Assembly (NCBI RefSeq): GCF_007362955.1 | Contig: NZ_CP041696.1 | Location: forward strand, 3,658,001 to 3,722,000 | Direction: 5' to 3' | From: Lysinibacillus fusiformis | GTDB taxonomy: Bacteria; Bacillota; Bacilli; Bacillales_A; Planococcaceae | Length of the DNA stretch: 64,000 nt | Shown here: positions 1-7,883 of the stretch, one piece after another | How positions within the stretch are numbered: the stretch's first letter is position 1 | How the letters are laid out: each line of letters begins with the position of its first letter | Translations under genes and position numbers: made by a program | Notes under the pieces: model-generated | Databases searched by the model: none | What the model saw: the letters and a program-made list of their open reading frames with translations, nothing else | What the model was told of the DNA's origin: nothing

Positions 1-479
1 TGATTCCACATTAACATAGCAGATTTCCCTGTAAATACAGCATAAATTAATACAAGGCAAGCACCTAGCGTCCCCATTGCAATAATCAATTGAGCTCTTT
101 TTACAGCCTGCTTTTGCTGAATGGCTATTAATATAACGAATAAAGGGCCAAGGCCCATTTCAAGCGAACTGACTATCGCAGGTTCAATATACTTTAAGGC
201 AAAATAAAAACCCATAAAAGCCAGAATAGATGCTATATTTAGTTTCAATAATGGGGGAGTAGCTTGCTGCCATTGAACATGTGTCTTTTGCCTAGTCGCA
301 AAAAATTGAAAATATAATGTAGTTATTAAAAAGCTAACGCCTGTAAAGAGAAATGGATGAACGGCTTGTACACGATTAGCATAATAGACTTGACTAATAG
401 AAGATAAAATGGCTGATATTATTAATGATAGTACGCCAATAACATATAGATTATAGTTATTTTGCGTTGAAATTTTCAT
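1..479 (-). CDS. EamA/DMT-family transporter, 5' part (runs off window)
   Basis: The minus strand has an open frame starting ATG at 479 and leaving the window at base 1, so only the first 159 residues are visible. The start is preceded by a strong AAGGAGG site at about 485-492. The protein opens MKISTQNNYNLYVIGVLSL and contains roughly five hydrophobic segments, with LAFMGFYFALKYIEPAIVSS and a following ALEMG-like stretch typical of drug/metabolite transporters, where two five-helix EamA repeats form the carrier. Substrate cannot be told. It is divergent from the VanW-like gene. Family assignment is inferred from the hydrophobic pattern and the EPAIVSSLE region. Confidence 0.7.
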   Translation of the reverse strand, partial: MKISTQNNYNLYVIGVLSLIISAILSSISQVYYANRVQAVHPFLFTGVSFLITTLYFQFFATRQKTHVQWQQATPPLLKLNIASILAFMGFYFALKYIEPAIVSSLEMGLGPLFVILIAIQQKQAVKRAQLIIAMGTLGACLVLIYAVFTGKSAMLMWN

Positions 480-790
480 ATAGATCCTCCTTGAGAATTT
501 CCAAATAATTCTATCAATTCTTATGCTGTACATCTTATATTGGAATAAATAATTAGTCAATATATTCAAATGATAATGAAAATTAGGATTTGTATACCAC
601 GTTCACTTATAAATAGCCTTGTTTGGCCATATTGCATCATTCTACTTGTAGCGCTTACCATGCAGCTAATAGCCGAGTAAAATTGTCATTTTTGGTAGCC
701 ATAAATAAAAATGAATGAAAATAAACACACTACTATCAATACATGAATAAGATGTTTCTGTAGAAGTACCGTAGAGGTAGGTGTTTGAGT
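480..790. other. Divergent intergenic region
   Basis: This is the roughly 310-base region between the DMT transporter and the VanW-like lipoprotein. It is AT-rich, has no credible ORF, and must hold both divergent promoters. A stretch near 568-585 (TGATAATGAAAATTA) loosely resembles a Fur box but matches too poorly to call. Confidence 0.4.
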
Positions 791-1792
791 GTGAAGAGAA
801 ATTGCTTGGCTACAATTTGTGTTGTATGTGCTATTGGATTGGCCGGTTGTCAGGGGAAACCGGCAAAAGAAAAAGAATTAGAGAATCAAGTAAATGAATT
901 AACACAACAAATCGAGGAAGTACAAAAGCCAGTGACTGTCGATCAAAAAGACACACAAGAAATAGTGCCTGCGGTCGTAAATATTGTCGATCCGAATACA
1001 ATGGCTATCATCCAAACCTTATCGCCGAAAGACTTAGGTTATGAAGAAGATGTTGCAACGTATAAAAAGAAAATTGAACAATTAGCGAAAGATCTTGCAA
1101 GAGGAAGTGCAACAGAAGCGGGTTATGATAAGCGAATGGTACTCGATCGAATTAGTGAGGATGGTCAGCTTATCAAAGGAAACCCACAGGTGCTTTTGAA
1201 AGAAAGTGAATTGGTGGATAAAGTGATGGAGGCATCAGCAACCGGTGGAAATGTGGAAATGCCGTTATATGTATCAGAAAGTGGTTATTATTTTGAGGAT
1301 ATCCCTTATTTAGAAGAAGTTGTTGTCGCATCCTATACAACGTACTTCAATACTTCAGATTTAGGGAGGAACAAGAATATTGAACTTTCAGCAAAGGCGA
1401 TTAATAATGTCATCGTCGGTAGTGGGGATCATTTCTCCTTTAATACGGTGGTCGGTCCAAGAGACGAGGCAAATGGTTATCAACCTGCACCTGAAATTAT
1501 CAATAAGAAAGTGGTCATGGGGATTGGAGGAGGGATTTGCCAAACATCCTCGACGCTTTTTAATGCGGTAGATCAAATTCCAATAAAATTTGTAGAGCGG
1601 CATCACCATTCATTAGATATAGGGTATGTACCAAAAGGAAGAGATGCCACTGTGTCCTATGGTGGATTAGATTTCAGGTTTCAAAACACGAGTGATGTGC
1701 CGTTCTTAATCACAACTGTTTATGGGAAAGATTTTCTTACAGTAGAAGTTAGAACCTCAAAGAAATATGAAGACATATTGAAACATCAATAA
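791..1792 (+). CDS. VanW-family lipoprotein
   Basis: This is a predicted exported lipoprotein of about 333 residues. A short hydrophobic signal ends in the lipobox LAGC (Cys about residue 20), followed by a charged coiled-coil-like linker. The C-terminal half carries VanW-family features: FSFNTVVGPRDEANGY, then GGGICQTSSTLFNA, then a late HHSLD segment. VanW proteins often accompany vancomycin resistance loci but their biochemical role is unsettled. Start: GTG at 791 has an AGAGGTAG site 10 bases upstream; TTG at 785 is possible but too close to it. It is monocistronic, with a terminator directly after it. The family call is strong; the function is unknown. Confidence 0.85.
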   Translation: MKRNCLATICVVCAIGLAGCQGKPAKEKELENQVNELTQQIEEVQKPVTVDQKDTQEIVPAVVNIVDPNTMAIIQTLSPKDLGYEEDVATYKKKIEQLAKDLARGSATEAGYDKRMVLDRISEDGQLIKGNPQVLLKESELVDKVMEASATGGNVEMPLYVSESGYYFEDIPYLEEVVVASYTTYFNTSDLGRNKNIELSAKAINNVIVGSGDHFSFNTVVGPRDEANGYQPAPEIINKKVVMGIGGGICQTSSTLFNAVDQIPIKFVERHHHSLDIGYVPKGRDATVSYGGLDFRFQNTSDVPFLITTVYGKDFLTVEVRTSKKYEDILKHQ

Positions 1793-1802
1793 TTATTATC
1801 TT

Positions 1803-1834
1803 AAAGAAACTTTTTACAAAGGTTTCTTTTTTGT
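1803..1834 (+). terminator. Rho-independent terminator after the VanW-like gene
   Basis: AAAGAAAC at 1803 pairs with GGTTTCTTT at 1821, followed by a T-run, 10 bases past the stop codon. Confidence 0.75.
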
Positions 1835-1992
1835 TTGACCATGATATAGTTAAATTGAGGCTTTTCAGTATAATATAGGTTTTTATTGAAGATAGTGAAA
1901 ACGCCGGTATTCCTTTTACGAATACTAAAATTCTTTCGGCAAGTATCACCAGGCAGTGGAGTGAAGAACCCTCTTATGAGTGCTTTTATGAT

Positions 1993-2840
1993 TTGACCAA
2001 AAACTCGGGCATGCATTCGAAATTACAGGCAGCAATCGATGTTATAGATTTTTACCAAGCGACATATCCAGAAGATGCTTGTGTTATTGTGGCAGATAAA
2101 GAGAAAATCCTTGCATACAAGCCAGGGAAACAGGTGGATTTAAAGCTTAACGTGGGTGATCTGGTAGATAAATATCGTGGAACAACGACAGAAAAAGCAC
2201 TCTCTGCTGGAAAATTCATGAGAGAAGAGCGAGGGCCTGAAGGTTTTGGCATAGCGTATATTTCAACGGCTCAGCCCATTTTTGAAGGCGGGAAAGTAAT
2301 TGGCATTGTGAGTGCAGTTGTATCGAATGAAAAAATGGATAATATGCGGTTGTTAGCAACCGAGCTATCCAGCTCTGTTGAAGAAATGACTGCAACGAAT
2401 GAAGAATTAGCATTAGCAAGTGTAGACGTATCCAATCGGTTGGCGGAACTGTCTAAGTTTTCTGAGTCTATGACTGGCGATATCCAACAAATCAATTCCA
2501 TCGTCGATATTGTAAAAGACTTGGCAATGAAATCAAAAATTCTCGGATTAAATGCATCAATTGAGGCTGCTCGTTCGGGTGAGCATGGAAAAGGCTTTGC
2601 TGTAGTGGCCTCGGAAATTCAAAAAATGTCACAAGGTAGTACGGAAAGTGCCGATAGCATAACCAATCAGCTAGGTAGTTTAAAAAAATCCATTGATAAG
2701 GTCAATGAATCAGCGAACCAAATTGCTGCTTTCACACAACAATTTTCTGCAAGCATGCACGAATATTAAACGCTACTTATTCGGGCATCAACACGACTGC
2801 AGAAAAGCTAATGCTTATTAGTGAGGTTAAGCAAATATAG
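1993..2840 (+). pseudogene. Soluble methyl-accepting chemotaxis-like protein, frameshifted at the 3' end
   Basis: The open frame runs to 2769 and encodes a cytoplasmic chemoreceptor-like protein with no membrane segment. An N-terminal sensor-like domain (FYQATYPEDACVIVADKEKI) is followed by a coiled coil and a short signalling hairpin (KILGLNASIEAARSGEHGKG, the conserved tip that contacts CheA/CheW). After SASMHE the frame hits TAA, but the other frame continues from about 2765 to a TAG at 2840 with NATYSGINTTAEKLM and LISEVKQI, the usual C-terminal end of this family. This indicates a small indel near 2762-2768. The start is also poor: TTG 1993 and ATG 2011 (MHSKLQ, the natural family start) both lack a good binding site. 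It is probably a decaying gene, or a sequencing error is present. Confidence 0.7.
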
Positions 2841-2969
2841 CATCCTTATACGAGGATAATAGAGAATTAGGAATATTCACTATTATCCTTTTTTGAAGAT
2901 TCGATGAGACCACACGTGACTTCAGGCGTGAGAGGTTCAAAGGAGTTCAGGTGTAGTCAAATCGTACCT

Positions 2970-3587
2970 TTAGACAATATCTAAAATTTCAGCTGGAGAA
3001 AATACTGTGAAATCCGGTTTCTCTGATTGAACTACCTCAATGGCGTCATAGCCCCAACTGACCCAAATTATTGGGATGCCTACTTTTTTACAAGCCACAA
3101 TATCACGATGCTCATCCCCAATGTATAACACTTCCGATGTCTGTAACTTTGACTCTTTTAAGTATTTTTTTATAATTTTATCCTTCCCAAATATTCGACT
3201 TGAGCACAATACAGTTGAGACATTATTGATACCGTTCAGCTTTAAAAACGCTAAAATATTGTCTTTCGAATTAGAGGATATAATGGCGATCGTGTAACCC
3301 CTTTTCTCAATTTCCTGTAGCACATTCTTCATGCCATCAATAAGAATGACATCTTGTAACGATTGACGATAGTAACGGTAAAATTGAGGAAGGATGGTTG
3401 GCAGTTTATACATCGGAAAGTTAAATAATTTGCTTCTCTCAGCGATGGACAATTTTTTCAGTGACTCTAATTCTTCTAACTGAATTTCTCTATATCGATA
3501 CTTTTTTGCGATGGTATTCCATGCAGATGCGAACACAGCTGTAGAATCTGCTAGCGTCCCATCAAAATCAAATATTATGTGTTTCAT
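2970..3587 (-). CDS. HAD-family phosphatase (phosphoglycolate phosphatase-like)
   Basis: This 205-residue protein opens with the HAD motif I FDFDGTLADS (nucleophile Asp and acid/base Asp). Motif II is IAIISSNS (about residue 108), the motif III Lys lies around KDKIIKKYL, and the motif IV acidic pair is in YIGDEHRDIVACK. An alpha-helical cap sits between motifs I and II, as in Gph/PpaX-type enzymes acting on small phosphoesters. The substrate is not predictable. The ATG at 3587 has an AAAGGAG site 8-10 bases upstream on the minus strand. It stands alone, convergent with the chemoreceptor remnant. Confidence 0.85.
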   Translation of the reverse strand: MKHIIFDFDGTLADSTAVFASAWNTIAKKYRYREIQLEELESLKKLSIAERSKLFNFPMYKLPTILPQFYRYYRQSLQDVILIDGMKNVLQEIEKRGYTIAIISSNSKDNILAFLKLNGINNVSTVLCSSRIFGKDKIIKKYLKESKLQTSEVLYIGDEHRDIVACKKVGIPIIWVSWGYDAIEVVQSEKPDFTVFSPAEILDIV

Positions 3588-3599
3588 TTATGAATTTTC

Positions 3600-3960
3600 T
3601 CCTTTGTGATTTAGAATAGAGACGTTTTCTATCTAGTTATGTTACGAATATCCCTGAAAAAAATGCTATCCGCTCGTCTAGAATTACATGCCTAAATTCA
3701 TGATGCAAGCTTAGTTATTTTATGCTCAACGATTACTGCCGTAAAGGTGTATACCTATCACATTTTTACAGACAAATAGCAAACGGTCGAATAATATAAT
3801 GATGCTTAGTAGGTACCATTTGTTTTGTGGTTTTACCGGATAGTACAAACGTTGACTCATTAGAAGAAACAAATGGTAAACAAACGAGAGTTGATTGTTT
3901 TTTTTATAGACATATGTTAGATTAGTAAATACTATTAACATTCGAAAGGAGGCAAAAGTG
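3600..3960. other. Intergenic region with long-loop inverted repeat
   Basis: No credible gene lies here. TACCATTTGTTT (3814-3825) and AAACAAATGGTA (3867-3878) form a perfect 12-bp inverted repeat with a 41-base loop. Its place just upstream of the ABC-F leader suggests an operator or an RNA stem, but that is inference. Confidence 0.4.
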
Positions 3961-4107
3961 ATGGAAACTGTATTTGGCAATGGTTTGATGGAAAAAGAAG
4001 TGAAAGTATACCTGTATTCTGTGAATTTGCTTGTAAAGGGAGAAGTCTGCCCTTTTTTAAGCAAATTTCATATCGCAAACAGTTACCGAAGCACTTTGCC
4101 TTCATGA
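3961..4107 (+). CDS. Small leader ORF (48 aa) upstream of the ABC-F gene
   Basis: ATG at 3961 follows an excellent AAAGGAGG site (about 3946-3953) and opens a 48-codon frame, beginning METVFGNGLMEK and ending YRSTLPS. It matches no family I recognise. It ends 30 bases before a 16-bp perfect hairpin and lies in the leader of an ABC-F ATPase gene, where translated upstream ORFs commonly act as ribosome-stalling sensors. It may be a regulatory ORF and not a stable protein. The ribosome binding site is observed; the role is inferred. Confidence 0.5.
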   Translation: METVFGNGLMEKEVKVYLYSVNLLVKGEVCPFLSKFHIANSYRSTLPS

Positions 4108-4137
4108 TTTAGCATAGACATATGTGGATTAATATTT

Positions 4138-4270
4138 ACGCAACAAGGCGCCGGTTCTGTACGGCGCCTTGTTGCGTTCTATTGTAAAGTTTACTGACAA
4201 TACTTTATATAGTTTGAGCAAAAATTTTTCGCAATTTGAAGGCGCCGATATTCGGCGTCTTTTTGTGTTT
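4138..4270 (+). promoter_or_regulatory. Attenuator-like leader of the ABC-F gene (two competing hairpins)
   Basis: Hairpin 1 has perfect 16-nt arms (4138-4153 and 4162-4177) with an 8-nt loop and no real T-run. Hairpin 2 (4240-4260: GGCGCCGA, loop TAT, TCGGCGTC) is followed by TTTTTGTGTTTT, a classical terminator. The right arm of hairpin 1 contains CGGCGCC (4162-4168), the exact complement of GGCGCCG (4241-4247) in the terminator, so an anti-terminator pairing is possible. This fits transcription attenuation as known for antibiotic-responsive ABC-F genes. Pairing is visible in the sequence; ligand and mechanism are inferred. Confidence 0.65.
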
Positions 4271-4289
4271 TAAAGGAGTGAAAAAAGAG

Positions 4290-4322
4290 ATGTGTAACCT
4301 TATATGTCCTTTTATTTCTTGA
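4290..4322 (+). CDS. Ten-codon leader peptide MCNLICPFIS
   Basis: A strong AAAGGAGTG site (4272-4280) precedes ATG 4290, which opens MCNLICPFIS and stops at 4320-4322. It lies between the terminator and the ABC-F start (4373). Position and size resemble leader peptides of erm-type and ABC-F resistance genes, where drug-induced stalling exposes the downstream start. No experimental support exists; this reading is inference. Confidence 0.45.
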   Translation: MCNLICPFIS

Positions 4323-4372
4323 GCTTTTTGAGCTTGTAGAAAGAATGGATGAATTTTTATAAGGAAAGAGTG

Positions 4373-6034
4373 ATGAAGATGTTACTGCAATTAAAAGGAA
4401 TTTGTAAAAGTTATTTGGGAGATACGATTCTGTCAAATATTTCAATGAAAATAGAACGAGGAGAAAAAATGGGTCTTATTGGTGTGAATGGAGTAGGTAA
4501 ATCAACCTTACTAAAAATTATTGCTGGCGATACGTCTTATGATAATGGGGAAATCAATATTGGCAAAGCTATGAAAATTGGCTATTTGCGTCAACATAGT
4601 GGACTGCAAATGGACAATACAATTTGGAGCGAAATGTTAAATGTCTTTACTGAGCTTCGTGGAGTTGAACAAGAGTTACGGGAGTTGGAATGTGCTATGA
4701 GCGAGCCTTCTTTGGTAGATAACACCGTAAAGTTTGACAACATGATGAATCGCTACGCAACAAAATCAGAATGGTTCATGGAACAAGGTGGCTATGAGAT
4801 AGAGGCGAAAATCAGGCGTATGTTAAATGGGATGGGCTTTAAAAATAAGTCTATGAATACCCCGATTCATAAGTTAAGTGGTGGTCAGAAAACGAGACTT
4901 GCACTCGCTAAAATTTTGCTGGAACAACCAGATTTACTGATGCTTGATGAGCCGACTAACCATTTGGATTTTACTACTTTAGCTTGGTTAGAAGGTTATT
5001 TACGATCATATCCTGGCGCAATTCTAGTAGTTTCGCATGATCGTTACTTTTTAGACTCTCTAGTTAACGTGATTTATGAAATTGAGCGAACAGAAGCGAT
5101 ACGATACACAGGTAATTACTCGAAATATGTGGAGAGTAAAATGAAAAATAGAGACATTCACGCAAAAAAATATAACTTGCAGCAGCAACAAATTGGAAAG
5201 ATGGAAGATTATATCCAGCGCAATATTACAATGGCGACGTCTTCTAAAAGTGCAAAAAACAGGCGAAAGCAGCTTGAGAGAATTGAGCGACTAGAGAAAC
5301 CGAAGAGAGACTTAAAACAGGTACAAATGTCCTTCCCGTTGGAAAAACCATCACATAAAGATGTGTTACAAGTTCGAGACATGAGTATCTCCTTTATGGA
5401 ACAATATGAGCAAAAGTCTCTCATGAAACATATAAATTTCCAGCTACAGAGAGGTGACAAGGTAGCATTAATCGGTCCAAATGGAGTTGGAAAGTCAACA
5501 TTGTTGAAGACTTTGCTAAAGGACTATCAACCAGACAGTGGTGTCATCGAGTGGGGGCATGGTGTATCGATTGGTTATTATGACCAGGAACAATCAACGT
5601 TACATCCAGATAATACGGTATTAAACGAACTTTGGAGCAGGTTTCCTCATAGCGAAGAAGCAAGTATTCGTTCGGTACTCGGGAATTTCTTATTTACAAG
5701 TGAAGATGTCTATAAAAAAATATCATCGCTGAGCGGTGGTGAAAAAGCACGTGTTGCATTAGCTAAGTTGATGTTGCAAAAAGCAAATGTTCTCATGATG
5801 GACGAGCCAACAAATCATTTAGATTTATTTAGTAAAGAGGTATTAGAACAAGCACTATTAAATTACGAGGGCACACTATTTTTTATTTCACATGATCGTT
5901 ATTTTCTAAATAAATTAGCAGATAAAATGCTGGAATTACATTCAACTGGAGTCATTGCTTTTAATGGCAATTATGATGACTATGTTACTGCTAAATCACA
6001 AAATGACAAACAGTCGCTATTGCTGAAGAGCTAA
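4373..6034 (+). CDS. ABC-F family ATPase (ribosome-associated, YdiF/resistance-like)
   Basis: This is a soluble protein of about 553 residues with two ABC cassettes and no membrane domain. Cassette 1 has Walker A GVNGVGKST, signature LSGGQKTR, Walker B LLMLDEPTNHLD and SHDRYF. Cassette 2 has GPNGVGKST, LSGGEKAR, VLMMDEPTNHLD and SHDRYF. The interdomain linker includes the basic YIQRNITMATSSKSAKNRRK segment, the part that reaches the ribosome in ABC-F proteins. The family either tunes translation or protects ribosomes from antibiotics. The long attenuator leader suggests drug-inducible expression and so favours a resistance role, but the linker also resembles housekeeping YdiF. ATG 4373 is chosen because AAGGAAAG lies 5-12 bases upstream. 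Confidence 0.88.
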   Translation: MKMLLQLKGICKSYLGDTILSNISMKIERGEKMGLIGVNGVGKSTLLKIIAGDTSYDNGEINIGKAMKIGYLRQHSGLQMDNTIWSEMLNVFTELRGVEQELRELECAMSEPSLVDNTVKFDNMMNRYATKSEWFMEQGGYEIEAKIRRMLNGMGFKNKSMNTPIHKLSGGQKTRLALAKILLEQPDLLMLDEPTNHLDFTTLAWLEGYLRSYPGAILVVSHDRYFLDSLVNVIYEIERTEAIRYTGNYSKYVESKMKNRDIHAKKYNLQQQQIGKMEDYIQRNITMATSSKSAKNRRKQLERIERLEKPKRDLKQVQMSFPLEKPSHKDVLQVRDMSISFMEQYEQKSLMKHINFQLQRGDKVALIGPNGVGKSTLLKTLLKDYQPDSGVIEWGHGVSIGYYDQEQSTLHPDNTVLNELWSRFPHSEEASIRSVLGNFLFTSEDVYKKISSLSGGEKARVALAKLMLQKANVLMMDEPTNHLDLFSKEVLEQALLNYEGTLFFISHDRYFLNKLADKMLELHSTGVIAFNGNYDDYVTAKSQNDKQSLLLKS

Positions 6035-6125
6035 CAACATCATGAACATGCCGAGGGGGCCTCCTGCTAAAAATAATGGCCATACTATTATAGATTTAAA
6101 ACAATATGAAAAGAGGAATATAGAT

Positions 6126-6884
6126 ATGTCTAATGAAAATCGAATTGCAGTAATTACTGGAGCAGGTAGTGGAATTGGCAGAGCTACAAGCATTAAATTT
6201 GCCGAACATGGCTACAAAATTGTAGTGGTTGATTTTAACGAAGTGACAGGTGAAGAAACGCTTGCACTGATTCGACGTAACGGTGGAGAAGGTCTGTTTG
6301 TCAAAGCAGATGTTTCAAAGGTAGAAGATGTTAAAAATTATGTAAATCAAACTGTGGATACTTATGGTTGTATTGATGTATTTTTCAATAACGCTGGCAT
6401 TATCCAAAAGTTTGCACCCTTCACCACTGTTGAAATGGAAGAGTATGATCGAATTATGGATATTAATGTGAAAGGCATTTTTCTTGGCATGAAATATGTC
6501 ATCCCTGTGATGGAAAAGCAAGGAAAAGGAGCGATTATTAATACAGCTTCCTCTGCTGGTATTCGTCCAGAGCACAGTATCGCAGTTTATTCTGCAAGTA
6601 AACATGCTGTCATCGGCTTAACGAAGGGGGCAGCGATAGAATATGCCAATAAGGGCATTCGCATTAATGCTGTATGTCCTGGAGGAATCGTTACACCTTT
6701 GTTCAAAAGTGTTGGTGAAACACTTGAAAAAACAGGGTATGTTCCAGAAGAAATGTCGCGCGTACGCATGGGGCGTCACGGTCAGCCAGAGGAAGTTGCA
6801 GAAGCTGTATTATTTCTAGCTTCTGATAAATCAAGCTTCATGGCTGGTGCCATTGTGACAGTAGATGGCAGTTTAACCGTGTAA
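6126..6884 (+). CDS. SDR-family NAD(P)-dependent oxidoreductase
   Basis: This 252-residue classical short-chain dehydrogenase has the cofactor motif TGAGSGIGRA near the N-terminus, then NNAG. The catalytic Ser lies in NTASSAGI, with YSASKHA (Tyr and Lys of the YxxxK motif) and PGGIVTP. An acidic residue (VVVDF) at the end of strand 2 suggests NAD(H) preference. The C-terminal VTVDGSLTV is typical. The frame opens earlier at 6042, but ATG 6126 has an AGAGGA site and begins exactly at the usual SDR N-terminus. The substrate is unknown. It stands alone after the ABC-F gene. Confidence 0.88.
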   Translation: MSNENRIAVITGAGSGIGRATSIKFAEHGYKIVVVDFNEVTGEETLALIRRNGGEGLFVKADVSKVEDVKNYVNQTVDTYGCIDVFFNNAGIIQKFAPFTTVEMEEYDRIMDINVKGIFLGMKYVIPVMEKQGKGAIINTASSAGIRPEHSIAVYSASKHAVIGLTKGAAIEYANKGIRINAVCPGGIVTPLFKSVGETLEKTGYVPEEMSRVRMGRHGQPEEVAEAVLFLASDKSSFMAGAIVTVDGSLTV

Positions 6885-7182
6885 AAATCTAGTTTTTTGC
6901 CGTAGAAATTGAGAAAAAATGACTGTGGTTTTTCCTAAATTAAGTAACTGAGCTCCGTGATGTTTAGCTATTTATTAGACAGTCACATCTTTGGAAAAGG
7001 ATTGCTTTTTGCTTTCTTTGGCCTGGGATGTGGCTGTCTTTTTGTCTTCATTCAGCTATATGATTGGTTTGTAAGGGGTTAAGCTATATACGTTTAAAAT
7101 CTGTTAGTTAAAAATATTTTGGAGAAATGTAGATAATAAAATAAAATAGTGTTATGGTAAGAACTAGCTAAATAAAATTATC
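6885..7182. other. Leader/promoter region before the rib operon
   Basis: No gene is seen in about 300 bases. The end of the region (about 7120-7175) is AT-rich and should contain the promoter for the riboswitch-controlled rib transcript, but I cannot fix -35/-10 boxes with confidence. Confidence 0.35.
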
Positions 7183-7296
7183 CTTCGGGGTCGGGTGAAA
7201 ATCCCAATCGGCGGTGATGAAGAAATTCAAAGTCCGTGAGCGAAAGCTGATTTGGTGCGAATCCAAAACCGACAGTTACAGTCTGGATGGGAGAAG
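7183..7296 (+). ncRNA. FMN riboswitch (RFN element), copy 1
   Basis: A 114-nt aptamer core with hallmark FMN riboswitch segments: CTTCGGGGTCGGGTG, AATCCCAATCGGCGGTGAT, AGTCCGTGAGCGAAAGCTGA and GATTTGGTGCGAATCCAAA, then ACCGACAGT and TCTGGATGGGAGAAG. The P1 stem is TATCCTTC paired with GAAGGGTA, with wobble. FMN binding normally favours the downstream terminator and shuts off riboflavin genes. It differs from copy 2 at a single base (C at 7279 versus T at 7548). Confidence 0.96.
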
Positions 7297-7365
7297 GGTA
7301 AAAGTGTAAGCTTTTTAAATTCGTTTGAGTTTATGAGGTCTATTTGTGTACGCTTTTATAAATCC

Positions 7366-7397
7366 ACTTCCCATCGTCTTCGTAGGGGAGTTTTTTT
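7366..7397 (+). terminator. Terminator after FMN riboswitch 1
   Basis: ACTTCCC (7366-7372) pairs with GGGGAGT (7385-7391, one G-U), followed by seven Ts. This is the expression platform of riboswitch copy 1. Confidence 0.8.
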
Positions 7398-7451
7398 GTT
7401 CTTCTAACAGAAGTAAGCTGATTTAGCTAAAATTGAATAGTTTGAAATGTT

Positions 7452-7565
7452 CTTCGGGGTCGGGTGAAAATCCCAATCGGCGGTGATGAAGAAATTCAAA
7501 GTCCGTGAGCGAAAGCTGATTTGGTGCGAATCCAAAACCGACAGTTATAGTCTGGATGGGAGAAG
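7452..7565 (+). ncRNA. FMN riboswitch (RFN element), copy 2
   Basis: A second complete 114-nt FMN aptamer lies 155 bases after the first and is identical except for one base. Its P1 stem is a perfect 8-bp pairing, TGTTCTTC with GAAGAACA, differing from copy 1 in compensated positions, so both P1 helices are intact. It has its own terminator at 7645. No gene lies between the copies. Confidence 0.96.
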
Positions 7566-7644
7566 AACAATGAGATGGCAACCTATTGAAAATTGTGATA
7601 TCGATTAGGTTTATTTGTTGACGTCTTATAGTATGAAATCTCCC

Positions 7645-7680
7645 AAACCCCTTATATGTAAGGGGTTTTTTGTTTTTTCT
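7645..7680 (+). terminator. Terminator after FMN riboswitch 2
   Basis: A perfect stem AAACCCCTTA/TAAGGGGTTT with a short loop is followed by TTTTTTGTTTTTT. This is the expression platform of riboswitch copy 2, directly upstream of the rib genes. Confidence 0.88.
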
Positions 7681-7741
7681 TAGCTGGATTAAATGGCCAT
7701 CTAGAGGCAAAAGTTCGCTCGTTTTGCAGTTGAGGAGGGCT

Positions 7742-7846
7742 GGATAGAACGTTCAAAGTGACGGATAGAACGTTCAAAGTGACGGATAGAACGTTCAAAG
7801 TGACGGATAGAACGTTCAAAGTGACGGATAGAACGTTCAAAGTGAT
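7742..7846 (+). repeat. Five tandem copies of a 21-bp repeat in the rib leader
   Basis: The unit GGATAGAACGTTCAAAGTGA plus one base (C, or T in copy 5) is repeated five times starting at 7742, 7763, 7784, 7805 and 7826, then a partial GGATAG. Each unit contains the palindrome AACGTT. The array lies between the second riboswitch terminator and ribE and is multiple-of-three in length, so it stays open in several frames but has no gene character. Confidence 0.95.
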
Positions 7847-7883
7847 GGATAGCATCAACAAACGATAGAAAGTAGGGGGCAAA

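Noticed and set aside
567-590. Possible Fur box in the first intergenic region
   Set aside because: Too few matches to the consensus and no iron-related gene beside it.
3726-4064. Minus-strand 112-codon frame
   Set aside because: Antisense to the well-initiated leader ORF, with no ribosome site and no recognisable protein features.
7742-7846. CRISPR-like array
   Set aside because: The 21-bp units abut each other without spacers, so this is a simple tandem repeat.
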